A stretch of 64,000 bases of DNA, taken from Rhabditoides inermis. Lineage: Eukaryota > Nematoda > Chromadorea > Rhabditida > Rhabditidae. The position numbers and the translations under genes were made by a program. Positions 23,788-36,194 of the stretch are shown here, in pieces. Numbering within the stretch: the stretch's first letter is position 1; each line of letters begins with the position of its first letter. The notes under the pieces are model-generated. The model was not told the origin of the DNA, did no database searches, and saw only the letters and a list, made by a program, of their open reading frames with translations. The stretch spans positions 116,001 to 180,000 of the forward strand of contig CAWZYM010000312.1 of NCBI GenBank assembly GCA_963966185.1, read 5' to 3'.

Positions 23788-26572
23788 CCCTCTCTCTATG
23801 TTTCTTTCGCTCTTCCTCCCAATTCCTAAAAAGGAGATAAGAGTGATGCCTACCTCGCAGGTGCTGGTGGCTACGCGGTCGCCCCGCAGAACCCGCCCGC
23901 TGCCCCGGCTACCCAGGACGCGTACGTGCAGGTAGGACTTATCACTTATCACATCCTTCAACCTACCTGTATCACGGACGACGATCGTTTTGAAAACGAC
24001 AGAAGAAGTTGGTGCACGATATAGATTACCCTGGTTCCTGGGTAATCTCATTCTCATACTTACCCTTCCGCCTCTCAAATCTCAAATTCACTCACTCGAT
24101 ACGACTGCTTCATTCCGCAGAGCACCTTGTCCTTGCAGGTCGGTGAGCAGGTTGTCCCGGTGACCCAGCCCGGCTACTACTACCCCGTCGCCTCCCGCCT
24201 GCCTGCCTGCTTCCCCGGAGACACGGAGGTATTGATAATATCGTTTATGCATTATCACATGTAGTTTGTCCAACATTCAAATAACTGCTACTCAAATTGA
24301 GTGCAAATATTGGTTGAATTGTTCGAGACCATTTGTTCATAGTGCTGCCTAAAGTCCTAAAGCTGCTTCTTATTAAATACCCCCATAATTCTGTATTATT
24401 ATGCCACGCTTGAAACGTATGAGAATTGTGAATACATTTCGCACTGTTGCAGCCAAAATGTTAAGATTGTTTGTCGGAATCAGGCTGATAAGCAAACAAT
24501 GAGATGAGGATTTTCTACAAAGCAGAGAGAGTACAATTAAATGAGAAACAAAATCCCTGTATCGGCACATTATCCACAATCTCTGACTGTCTATCTCTCT
24601 CAGGTGGAGACTCCGTCTGGCATGAAGCGCATGGATGAGCTGGCTATCGGAGACCTGGTCCTCACCGCCGAGGGAAATGCGGTGCGTATAACGAATTGAA
24701 AAGATGATCAGTTTTTTTTAAAGTATTAAACGTACTTACATTGCATACGTTTCACGAGCAAACCTTGATTTATTTTGCGTGTTATGTTGTAATTGTCGTA
24801 CGTAGTGAATGAAATACCGAATGCATCATGAGCACAAGCACGATCGAGAGAGAATTGTTTCACGTTTTGCAAGCAATGTTCAAATTCATTGGAATTGTGT
24901 GTTTTAATAAAAAAAAGAAAATGACGAGATTCCGTTGCAGACGACGTTCACCCCGGTCGAGTCGTTTATCCACCGTCTGCCGGAGCAACAGGCGACGTAC
25001 ATCGTGGTCGAGACGGCAGACGCCACACTCAAACTCACACCCAGACACTTCATCTACAAGGCGGGTGCTTGCGACGCATCGAATCACAGCACACAAAAAC
25101 TTACGTTCACAAAGTATAAAGAGTAGAAAACATGCAACTATACCACATCGAAAACATGTGATAAACATATTATTGTCTTTTCAGGTTGACTGTGCAGTGT
25201 CCGCCTTCAACACCGAGCTGGTGTACGCGGAGGATCTGAAGGAGGGCGACTGCGTCTACACCAGGCAGGCTGACGGTGAGGGGAGAGGACATAGCAAGAA
25301 GTGGCAGGGCTGCCGCAGGAACACGGTGTTCTCGCGGCATCCCCGCCACTCTTTTCCTGTGCCGGAAAGAAAGAAAGAAAGTGCCAATACGTGATTGTGA
25401 CTGGGAGAAGCGAGATAGGCATAGGATAGACGTTTGTAAACTAAAATGTGCAGTTACGTTTCACCCGTATGTGTTAATCGCATTGCGTTTTGAGCGATAA
25501 TATGCAGTCCGCTCGAACACGTTTCACCAGCAAATCATATCGTTTCTGTTTATCGCATGGGCAATATAATTTGACAATAACGCATAAGACAGATAACGTC
25601 TACAACGGAATCAAGCACTGATCACTATAGGCAAGGCCCGACCCCATGCTTACCATCACACGTTCTGATTCTGGTTCTGGTTCTGACTGATGAACATGTG
25701 TAGCCATTTTTGTGGTTATGTTTCACCATCAAGTCATACCCTCGCCGTCCGGCGCAGGGACAATATCATTTGGCAATATCAAATAAGACATACAACGTGA
25801 AGTATACCAACTTGGAGACACCATGATCATCCTCCCTTTACAGCCCTCATCTCCTGCCCGATCGTCTCCCTGTCGACCGAGTCCATCAAGGGAGCCTTCG
25901 CCCCTATGACAGCATCAGGAGACATGATCGTCGATGGGGTCAGTTCGTCTACTTTTTTGAAAGCATTTGTATTATCACTCATTTGTAAAGGTGTGGTCAG
26001 TCTCTTCGAAACAGTTCCTTATAAACGCCTTCGGAACACGCTGTTTGATCGTGTTTCGAAGGCTTTGGAAGTCAGTATGGAAGGCGTTAACAAGAGACTG
26101 ACCGCTACTTGAATGACAAAGATCTACTGCAACTCCGCTCTTGTATCTTGTTCCATCAGATCCGCCGAAAACGGGACAATGTCTTGGTGTATGACAACTG
26201 TGCTATAGAAGACAGTAACTGAAACGCCGGCATCATCGTACAGATCGTATTGTTTCGTTTGCAGGTGTACGCCTCGTGCCACAACATCGTGCGCCAGTCA
26301 ACCCTCGCGCACACCTTCCTACAGCTGGCCAGTGGTGAGTACCATCTCTCAAGCTGACGATATCATATCTCCCGATTCATGCAAACTTACGGTTCCGAAT
26401 CACTCTTGTACTTGTCATTGTCAAAGTGTAGCATTCTAATCATTCCTTTCCAGCCGCCGACCGCTCCATCCGTTCTCTCCTCGGTGCCCCGGTGTCTTCC
26501 GAGGGCCACCTCCCCTCGACCGCCGAGTTCTTCCTCTCCATAGTCGAACACATCATTCCCCACAAGATGTAG
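21920..26572 (+). CDS. Warthog hedgehog-related protein (Wart + Hint/Hog), 487 aa
   Basis: Secreted, self-processing hedgehog-related protein of the nematode warthog family. Fifteen exons: 21920-22009, 22452-22550, 22674-22735, 22886-22996, 23135-23226, 23358-23504, 23620-23730, 23861-23931, 24121-24228, 24604-24681, 24941-25060, 25185-25275, 25844-25938, 26265-26334 and 26454-26572. The signal peptide covers residues 1-18. The Wart domain runs to about residue 195, with GIPFRFE, CFGAENGGRDI, GPDGEDGFFR, LQLQCCHYDGL and GFDLIANVKKI. A Gly/Pro/Ala linker follows. The Hint module starts at Cys291 (ACFPGDTE), with the T-x-x-H motif LTPRHFIY (His359) and VYASC at 426-430. These are the residues used by Hedgehog proteins for N-S acyl shift and cholesteroylation, so autocleavage before Cys291 is expected. 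C. elegans relatives act in the epidermis and cuticle. Intron 11 appears to use a GC donor. An alternative exon-9 acceptor exists at 24138. Confidence 0.93.
25995..26103. repeat. Imperfect inverted-repeat hairpin in warthog intron 13
   Basis: Ends GGTCAGTCTCTT and AAGAGACTGACC are perfect complements. The centre pairs AAACGCCTTCGGAACACG (26023) with CGTGTTTCGAAGGC (26050). The whole 109-base unit could fold into a long hairpin, as a MITE remnant or a small-RNA precursor would. Confidence 0.65.
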
Positions 26573-27187
26573 TCCCCTCTCCCCCTCCTCCCCTGCTCAG
26601 CCCCCAACCAAGACTAACGCCGCACACAGACGGTGCTAATAATTACTACGCTGTACAAAGTACGAGACCTATTCCACGATAATAAAGAGCGTTTATATGG
26701 TAGTGTTGCAAAATTACGTGGGAACGACCCTAAAATCGGGCAGATTCTTTTACGAGAGAGCCCGAGGCTGTGTGTGTGAGATTTAGTGGGCCAAGGCTGC
26801 GAGCGTTTTCGGGTCATCGTCTCGCACTCGCCGCCCTCTGACTCTCTCCCATCGCCACGCTCTCTCGCGTCTCTGCCGTCTCACCCTCTCACTCGGCCAC
26901 ACTCTCTCGCGCAGGTGATCCGTACCGGGTATCACTTTTGCGGATTCGCCTTCCGAGACACGCATTCTTCGTTTTCACTTCACGTCGGAATCATCATTCG
27001 CTCCTCCCGATTTCGGAGAACCGTGTCCACTTTAGTCCATGTACTGATACCGTGTCATTGTATGATACTGTATCACTGTCACAATTTCGATTATCTTATT
27101 ATCTTATAGTCATGTACTTTAATATGTTGTCGTGATTACCGTATCCCTACCGTACCCCTACCGTACCCCTACCGTACCATCTACAGT
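26573..27187 (+). promoter_or_regulatory. Intergenic and promoter region of the Wart-like gene
   Basis: After the poly(A) signal come two CTCTCTCGC elements (26860 and 26902) within a CACTC/CTCTC-rich block. An array of CTACCGTACCC units follows at about 27136-27180 and ends at the probable trans-splice acceptor CTACAG next to the ATG. Confidence 0.5.
26681..26686 (+). promoter_or_regulatory. Poly(A) signal AATAAA
   Basis: Canonical hexamer 109 bases after the warthog stop codon. Confidence 0.8.
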
Positions 27188-29938
27188 ATGCTGCGTGCCG
27201 TGGCCGTGGTGCTTCTCGCGGGTTGCGTCTCCGCCGCCGTCGATCCCATCAAGGGACTGCAGTGCGCGAAGAACCAGGTGGGCATATCGATTGATTTTGA
27301 ACATGCACAATACTGTTGTGAACAGACAACAGAAACAGTCGATTTTTTGTAGATGTTCAATTTTCGCTGGCAAACGAACACAAAAACCGCGCACCCGCAG
27401 AAAGAAGATCAGAATGCGACTTTTTGTGTCACTCATAAAGCGTTTTTTTGTTTCGAAAAGAGATCGTCCCATGAAGTCTTGGATCGCTTTTCTTCGAAAT
27501 CTGGCTGAAAGACCTCCTTCATACCTCGATTGCAGGTGATCAACCGGCTGACCGTGTTCGAGGACGGAGCTCTGGAGGCCGAGTGCGGACAGATCCCCTG
27601 CGGAGAGGCCGGAAGGAGGTAAGAGACCAAATCTCTCTCGCTCTCTATTTCTATCGCTCTCTCTCTCTCTCTTTCGTCTATTTCCCCTTCTCCTCGTCCA
27701 TTTTTTATTGACACACGTAGTGTGAAGTACGTAGCTTCTAGCTTAAAATCGTCAATGTTCTTCAAGATTACCTGTATATTCTCCGTGCAGGTGTATCGAC
27801 GACCAGACGTCGTGCCGCGCTGACACTGACGTCTTCTCCGGCATGCGGTGGGCCGCCAACGGACAGAGGTCAGCATGCGATCTCAAAACATCCCTCTCCT
27901 CTTTGTTCCGATGATTACTGAACCAACTGAACAAACACGACTTTTTTTTCTCTTTTATCCAGTAGTCCCAATAGACAACTGAAAAACTCATTCAAAAAGA
28001 TCGCATTTATCTTCTTGACACGTAGTCGTTTCTCGTATCGCCTTTATCTCTTGATGTCAATCTCCAAAACACGTAACAAATCTCACCCCGTTCCTCCCCT
28101 TCAGCCTTCTCCTCCGCTGCTGCACCCTCAAGTCCTCCAACAAGATCTACGTCGGAACCGACCTCGTTTCCGCCGGAAGCTACTACGTCGGAGGACCCGT
28201 CGCACAGAAGGTGCGTGAAGATTTGGATTACGGTATTTCTGTATCATACAGTACTCTTTATACGATACGGTTACGGTGTACCATATCATAGAGTATTAAT
28301 CTTGTTAAGTTTACGCTTATAGTGTGTTCCCTTTTCTGGTCGACTAGTGTGGACTTTGGAACAAGATGATTTCAAACTTTCCTAATCGTGTGCAGCGGAC
28401 TTTTAAAAATGCGAGAAATGGGTTTTGATTAATTTGTTTGATAATGATTTCGAAAATTAAAAATTGAACGACGCTACGTTGTCGGGGTGGGTATTACCCA
28501 CAACTTTCTCTGTTGTCCGGTGTCTCTATCGTGTCTGTGGAGTTGGAGACACTTGTTTGAATGTCTCTCTGTGACAGAGTAACGGAAATCTATCGATATC
28601 AGTGTTAGAACTCCGATTTGGAAGCTGGGTTATGCACTGCACATTTCTATTGCGTGGTTGCTCTATCTCGAGTTGTAACCGAGTTATAGAGTGTCTTGTC
28701 GATATGGCAGAAAATTGAACTTGTACAATAACTAGTAAAACTCCTTACTGAAATCGAAATCGAAAAATCGGACCACGCTACGTTGTAAAAACTGTGTGGA
28801 GACACACTTTTCTCAATCTAAGCTCTTGTTCATCTCTACTCTCAACAGAACTGGAGACACTTTTGTCACAGAAAACTCATTTTCTAAGCTTATTGGGAGC
28901 ATATGTAATCGAATTTTTTGTATACATATGTCGGTTTGCATCAAGACACTACTTCTGAAAACTTTTCCATCATAATAATGTTGATAGATACGGTATTTGT
29001 TGCAAAACATCTGTTTTCAACTGTAGCTGCGTGAAAAGTTGTCGCGAAAGTGTGAGATATGACAGCAATATGAGATATTTGCATAATAATCGCATCTTTC
29101 GTTTAACATTCCGGCCGTTCGAATTTGTCGGTCAGAAAAGGGAACACACTATACGGTGTACCGTAAACTACAGTATCTCATGTCTTCGTTGCAGGACCTG
29201 TATGGCTCTGGAGGCGCCGAGTACGACTTTATCGCCAACGTGCGCACCGAGCAGGGCGGAGTCCGCGTCTGGGTGAGTCATGTCTCTCTCTCTCTCTATC
29301 TCTCTCTCTTGCGATCACTTACAGTAACCCATACAGTATCCCTCATCAATACTTTTTACAGTACCCCTTGTAGGTGTACAGTACCCCATTACAGTACCCC
29401 TTGTAGGTGTACCGTATCATGTGCGCCGAGGGAGAGACGCGCGAGGGATCCGAGGAGTCGGTGAGTCAGAAAATACTGTACCCCGTTTCGCAAAGCAAAT
29501 GGCCTTGGCAGTGACTCACATACAGAATGTCACATGATAATTGTAGACTGAGTGTAAAGAGACTGCAGAGATACCGTATCCGAAAACATGATTCTAACAG
29601 AAGTCAACCTGAACATTACACACAGAAGAAATGAAGAGTAAGAGATTTAAGAGACTTTGCATCTGAAAAGATGCATGTCACCTGCTCCTTGTAGACCGAG
29701 GAGATACATACCGTATCTGACCATATCGTAAAACAGATTGTCCAATGATTATTACATACTGAAAATATGAAGAAACTGAAGAGTTTTCACTACCTTAAAA
29801 AGGTTTCAAAACATCAAAAGGATTCTTGCAGACCGAGGAGATGCCCTCTCCTGTCGCCGCCCCCAAAGTCACTGCCGCCGCCGAGTCGACCCGCGTGCAG
29901 GAGCTGGAGAAGAGGAGGGAGGAGCTCATGAAGTGCGT

Positions 29939-29987
<49 letters not shown>

Positions 29988-30775
29988 CTCTCTTTCTCTA
30001 TCTTTCTCTTCCTCTTCTTATATTGGGTTACCCATTATTTGCCTACCTCTCCTATTGACCTGTTAAGAGGGTATTATGAACTGTTCCTCTACAGGAAGCT
30101 TGCCGAGAAGGAGGCGGCGACCGCCACTAAGGAGACGAGCCAGGAGGAGGAGGAAGAGGTGGGAACAAATACCACAGTGCGCGGAATGTAGCATCCTGTT
30201 CACGGCAAAATATTTGAATTCTTGCGAAAAAAATTGTGGTGATAGGATGGGCCGCAGACGGTGAGCGCGCGTGTCTCTCCATTTCCCATTGTCTCTCGCA
30301 ATAAAGTAGTCCGCGCGTCCACTGTATATACTATCTTTACATTCTTCTACTACTCTTCTGCTACTTGTTTTGTTTCGTGTCCTTCTTTCTGTAGAACGAG
30401 ATCTGTTTCGTTTGTCCATCTGTCTCTCCTAGTCTGCCACTTTATTTTTGCTCCACTCGATCTGCATGACTCATCCTTGCAGGAGGAGGAGGAGGAGGAG
30501 GAGGAGACGACGGTCGAGGAGCAGAACGATGCGGTGAGTCACACAAGTATCATGTACGAAAAGCCTAAACGTATATAATAGAAACTATGGACGATGGGAT
30601 TGGAATTCGGAATTCGCGGGTACTGGTTTTAGAAGCGCGCCTTTTTTTTTTGCATTATCGTCTACAAACAAGAGTTGACGCTATCGCTTTCCAGCCGGTC
30701 GAGGTTGCCACCAAGGCAGCTGAGCCGTTCAACCCCCTTCGCTATCGCCCTTCGCGCATCGCCGCACGCCACTGA
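27188..30775 (+). CDS. Divergent Wart-like secreted protein without Hint, 261 aa
   Basis: Ten exons: 27188-27277, 27536-27618, 27791-27868, 28105-28210, 29195-29272, 29407-29460, 29832-29932, 30095-30158, 30483-30533 and 30695-30775 (TGA). Phases agree at every junction. The signal peptide (MLRAVAVVLLAGCVSA) is followed by a cysteine-rich region (CGQIPCG, CIDDQTSC). LLLRCCTLKSSNKIYVG and EYDFIANVRTEQGG...YRIMC follow, in the same order and spacing as LQLQCC...GFDLIANV...RRMTC in the upstream warthog protein. It has no Hint domain. Instead the C-terminus is a charged helix (VQELEKRREELMKKLAEKEA), a long Glu run and PFNPLRYRPSRIAARH. Same strand, adjacent position and shared core indicate a diverged tandem relative that lost, or never had, autoprocessing. 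Function unknown; extracellular or cuticular is inferred. Confidence 0.82.
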
Positions 30776-31613
30776 TCTACCAACAACGCCCACGCATCGA
30801 TCGATCGATCGATCAGCCCACGCCTCGGGTTCCCTCGCACACTCACTCACTCACTGATTGGTGTCTAATAATAAGTAATAAGCTCGCATAGTTGTGTACA
30901 TTGCTGATAAATTGCTCGACATTATGTTGTTGCTGTTCCCCCCCCCCCCCCTCTCCAATCTGCGTTTTTCCGGGACGACTAAGAGATTGGATGTTTTGAA
31001 AATTGTTTGTGATTCACGCCGTTTTGCCTCTCCATTAGCGTTTTTTTCCTTGGCTGTTTCTTACTTTCTGTAGATTTCGAAATGATTTTGTGTCGCATGG
31101 TCTGCATGCAGCATGTGATTATTATTATTATTCGCAATACTTGTTATGAATTTTGGTAAATCACTCCCAAAATCCTAACTTCTGAGTAGTGAGTAGTGTT
31201 TAGTATTTTTATCTTCTCAAAAAGAGTTTCTATTCGATCAAAACATCTTCCCAGAAATCTATTATAATGATTAATGCAATCTCATTATTCAAATCGAGAA
31301 AAATAGGGATGATATCAGTCATAAGTAGATAGAGAGAGAGGGAGGAAGGAGGGAGGGCACCACCTGTTTGTAGTTAGGGGGATGGCTCCTCTAGGCTGAG
31401 TGATGGCGCATTCGGAGGGCATTGCCTCTCCCTCATTCTCTCTTCTCATCAGCTGATCTCAGCATGCCTGCACGGTTTTTCGTACTTTTCTGAACTCACT
31501 CGCTTTTGTTTTCTCTTATCTTTCCTGCTGCACACGTCTCACGTTCAGGTTAAACTCGCTGTGACGCAATCTATCAGATGAGTTTATCAAAGATCCTCAC
31601 TGCTATTTCGCCG

Positions 31614-31714
<101 letters not shown>

Positions 31715-32273
31715 TGGTCCTCCACCTTTATCAGTTGAGCTGATTAGCTTAGCAGCTGGCAAGATTTATGTCCGTTCTTTTTTGGTTCATGCACATTTGC
31801 TCATGGTGTTTATTAGCGTCTTTTATTTTCCTGGAAAAAATTGTCTATTGTATCAAAATCAAACGCGTAAAACCAGCACTCTGTGCACTAATTCTTTGTG
31901 ATTCTAATATGTCAAGATTTATGGAGAATGGAAGTAAGAAGGAGGCCTCTCTTTCTCCTTTCACTTATTTCAAAAAATGTGTGCATGCACATCACACTTC
32001 GTCATCGTTTCTTATCGCCCCGTTTCATCTTCCATGTTGTAGTCAAGATTGTTGATTCTGACCTATGTATGCGAATTTTCTGTTATTTTTTGTTCCATTG
32101 TCAAAACACACTGTTTCATCATGTACTCCTTAACATCAAAATTTCTCGAAAATGGATTCAGCAATTCCAAAAAAAAGAGAAGAAAATGGCTCGTTCACCA
32201 GAGTTTGATAGATTCCCATGTCACGCTTGTTGCGTGTGTGGAGTTGTGAATCTCTTTCTGTCTATGCCTCCTC

Positions 32274-32318
<45 letters not shown>

Positions 32319-32765
32319 CGCCCTCTGGGATGAAATATGTATTTTGCTGCTAGATTCGAGCCGCGAGCCTACAACTCTCGCTAACACATTTCCTCCCCTG
32401 CCCTTTTGTCGCCCCGCTCCCAGAATGCCCGGATCTTCCTTTTTAGATACTAGATGATGTCACCCACTGATGTCGTTATCCTCGTTATCAAAACGAACCC
32501 ACAGCACAGTTCAAAACGTTGTTTTATAGCATCTAATTCGAGTTTACATATTTCCGTCTCATTGGAACTTGGAACGCGTTGCCTGTTTTCTTATCTCGTC
32601 CGATGGCATCTTTCCTCCTTGTCTCCTTCTACATTCGTTCATGCTTCACTTCACACCAATTGAAATAGATTCGCCACTTTTGTGAGCTGCGATGCAACGT
32701 TCTTCTTTCATTTTACAGCCGACCACTGCCATTTCCTCAACTACTGTTTGATCCTCGCTATTTTA

Positions 32766-32773
32766 TGACGTCA
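32766..32773. promoter_or_regulatory. Perfect CRE palindrome TGACGTCA
   Basis: Full cAMP-response element about 1 kb upstream of the most distal PDE4 5' exon. See the CRE finding. Confidence 0.45.
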
Positions 32774-32884
32774 TTTTTCTTGCTTACTCTCGTTTTCGCT
32801 AGTGCACTGTCTCGATTTACTTACACTCACGCTTGCACACTCACTCAGATTTTGCTGATTAGGCTTGTTGCTAGTTGTTGCATG

Positions 32885-32931
<47 letters not shown>

Positions 32932-33754
32932 TTTTTTGCATGATTCTCATCCGAAACCAAAGAACTCACTACAAGTGCATTGCACATACATACTGCAAGT
33001 TCCGTTTCTCCCTCCTTTTATAGCATTGTTATGCATGGAGGACCTACTTGTTTCAAGTTGTTGACAAGATCTTATGTGTGTGAAAGTAAATGCTTCATGT
33101 CTTGCTCTTTCTACTATCAACTAGGAATGAAACTATTTTGATCTGAACGAGCTAGGAACTGTATTTATCAGCCAGCTATTTCCTTCATTTCCTCTTTCTT
33201 CTTCTCTCTCTCTTCCCGTACCCTCTTCCTATATCCCACGCACTCCTCTTTTTGCATTTATTATAATTCAGACAAGCCTTGTCAGCTGACTGATACATTC
33301 AAATATTATATTCGTTATTCTCAAGACGCTATGGAGTCCGTAATGCATTGCTGATTGATGGTTTATATTCCGCTCGCGTCAACGTGGCAATTTGGAAACT
33401 TACAGCGTACAGCATCGATGTTACACGTGGTTATTTGTGTTTAAAACACGCACATTTCACAATTTTCAACTCATATTGATTTCCAAGTTCTGTTCAGAAC
33501 CTATATCTTTGTCCCCCGTAATGCATTGTTGATTGATCACACTCTGTTACACGTGTAACATTTTGCCGTCAACATGTTGAGTCCTGATCACTATTCAGAA
33601 CCTATACCCTTGTCATCATTATCAAATACCTGAAATTATGATGTTATGAAAAACAATGTTTGCATAGGTTCTTATGAGTGATTACGTTTTGTACGTGTCA
33701 TAATCATGTTTGCGATTTCGAATAAACATTTTATTTGATTTTGAACTATTTCAG

Positions 33755-33850
33755 AGTTATGCTGGAGCCGGCCCCTCGCCACCATCTCATCCCTCCGATC
33801 AGCCTCTCCCGATATCACTCACTCGACGAGAAGAGACACATCACCATAGC
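33755..33850 (+). CDS. pde-4: PDE4 alternative 5' exon a
   Basis: The exon follows a good acceptor (ATTTCAG), so it may be trans-spliced or joined to an upstream UTR exon. ATG at 33759 begins MLEPAPRHHLIPPISLS and the frame runs to 33850, where GC precedes GTAAGT. It ends in phase 2, exactly what the UCR1 exon at 46369 needs. It has no RRESF motif. The isoform would be long, including UCR1 and UCR2 but not the PKA site. Assignment to PDE4 rests on phase, donor strength and the lack of another gene on this strand. Confidence 0.5.
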
Positions 33851-34992
33851 GTAAGTTGATTTTGGAACAGTACTTATTTATTTTTCAATTTGTTTATCTC
33901 TTTGATTACACCACATCACTATCGCGTAGGGCGTAGGCTTGTTTTAGGAACTTTTTTTCAAATTGGTTCATAGACTTGACGAGAGAGAAAAGAAAGTATG
34001 TGAGAGAAGAAGTGAGTAACCTGAGTTTGTCATAGCCTGCGTGCAGCTTATGATTAACTTTGTTATGGTGTTGACTTTGTCTCACAAGCGGAGGGTTGTC
34101 GTGTGCACTACGGAACTACCACAAATGTACTACTACTATTTTTTACAAGCTTAAATGAGGTTTCTCTATGAACATAAACGGGGAAGGCATCCGTACTGCA
34201 CAAAGAAAAGAGAGGAGAAGGTGCGGTGCACTTTTTTTGATTACATATGCATTGCATTCACAATACATCGATTCACCCGCAGAAATCGGCGTTTTGCTTT
34301 TCAAAAGAGACGAGCTTCTCAGAAATCACTAGGAGATAATCTCCAAATCCGCGTCTCCATTATTCTTCTTTCTATTCGCTTGTCCCGACTCTCCCCTCCC
34401 CATTTCTCCTCGATTCAATTGTTTTGCCAGCGTTACTAGACACTCTCTGCCCCTCTCTCTTTCGCCCACTCTCTCGCCTTCTCTGACCGCCGGTGTCCTT
34501 TAGATGCTGGTCTCGAAATCGCGGCGATTGGTTGAGAGTGAGTGAGACAGTGAGATACTCACAACAACTCCTCGCCACTCGCCTTTGCGGGTGGGAGGAT
34601 TGGTTAGAGAGATGGAGAGAGAGAGAGGAAGAGAGGGACAGAGAGGGACAGAGAGAGGAGGGAGAGAGGAAGAGAGAGACAGGCTATCCGAGACTGCCCA
34701 CGCCTTTCTAGACACATGTGTGTCTCTCTGCACATTTCTTGCTCAATGATGCTGTAGTCTGAGACGACGTCTCTCAACGACCTTTTCTAGAGCCATTTTC
34801 TTTTTATTACGTTAACACGTTTCCACTATGAACGGTCTTTCTTCCTTCCTTTCTTTCTTTTATTTTGTGAGATCTTTGAAACTTCTGCTGTCTGTGACGT
34901 GTGAGCGTAAATTACCCAATTTCTGCTCGAAGCAGCAGAATTGCAGGGGGTGTTGTGAAAGGGAGGGAAGCTGCTCCCTTCGTCTCTCTCTC

Positions 34993-35061
<69 letters not shown>

Positions 35062-35838
35062 TTCGCATCCGCATCAGCATACGCAGTTGCTTGTTCACGA
35101 CTTTCTCCGTCACACGACTTTCGAAGGAGGCGAGGGTGGGGAAATGTGGTAAGCTGCCGACGCGTTTCCGCGGATCAAGCCTCACCCCCTCCTTCCTTTT
35201 TTCCTCTCTCCCTCCGTCCCTCTCTCCCTCCCTCCCTCCCTCTTTATCTCTTTCCCTCTCTCTCGATCCCTCTCCCTCTCCCCCTCTTTCCCTCTTTCCC
35301 TCTGAGATAAGGGAGAGGAGAGAGACTGAGTCACGTTTACCTAAATCACGCTTCTTTCCTCTATGTTTCTCATGTTTTGCAAGATCTTCATTATTTTTCG
35401 GGTATTTGCTCACAATTCTCCGAGCCGAATCAAATCCAAATCGCCTTATGCGCTCGCATGTTTTCGCAACTCTCTTTCACGCCACTTTTTAGGTTTTCTC
35501 TTTTCTCGCTAATTTGCCAGATAGCAGCTGGAAGATTAATAGTAATGAATTTTCTCGACTGAATGCGCGCTGCTTATCGTATTAGAGAGATGCCCGTTGA
35601 ACTGTATCATTCATTTGCAATACATAATCCTCACGCCTTATCCTATATCTCGTGTTATCAAACATTTTGACATCATGGCTTACGTATCTGTGATATTTTA
35701 GTGTGTTTTTTTTCTTTTACAAAGTTCCAAACTTTAGTCTAATTTTGGTCTCAAAGCAACTCGTTGACGGCACTCGTAGCTCATCGGTTGCCAGTTGCAT
35801 GTCAAATTAAAAATGAATGGCAGCTTTTGCTCGCTCGC

Positions 35839-35887
<49 letters not shown>

Positions 35888-36194
35888 TCTCTCTCTCTCT
35901 CTCGCTCATCTCTCTCTCTCCCTCTCTCTCCCTAACTCATATCTCTCTCTCATCAGCTAAACGAGTACAAAAACAGAGCATTAGCTCTACCATTCGTCTT
36001 TCCGTTATCACATGACCATAATTGTGAATCCTCTCATTTTCCCAATTCGAGTAAAGGTAGCGCCTGTTGTGCGCTTCTCGTCAGCAAATCGCACTTTCTT
36101 GAGTTCTCAATTGTTGACAGCATCCTGTCATTTTCCGAAACGTATAATCAAGCGAGTGCGGGTGAGGGCGGCAAATGTAATATATGGGTATATT

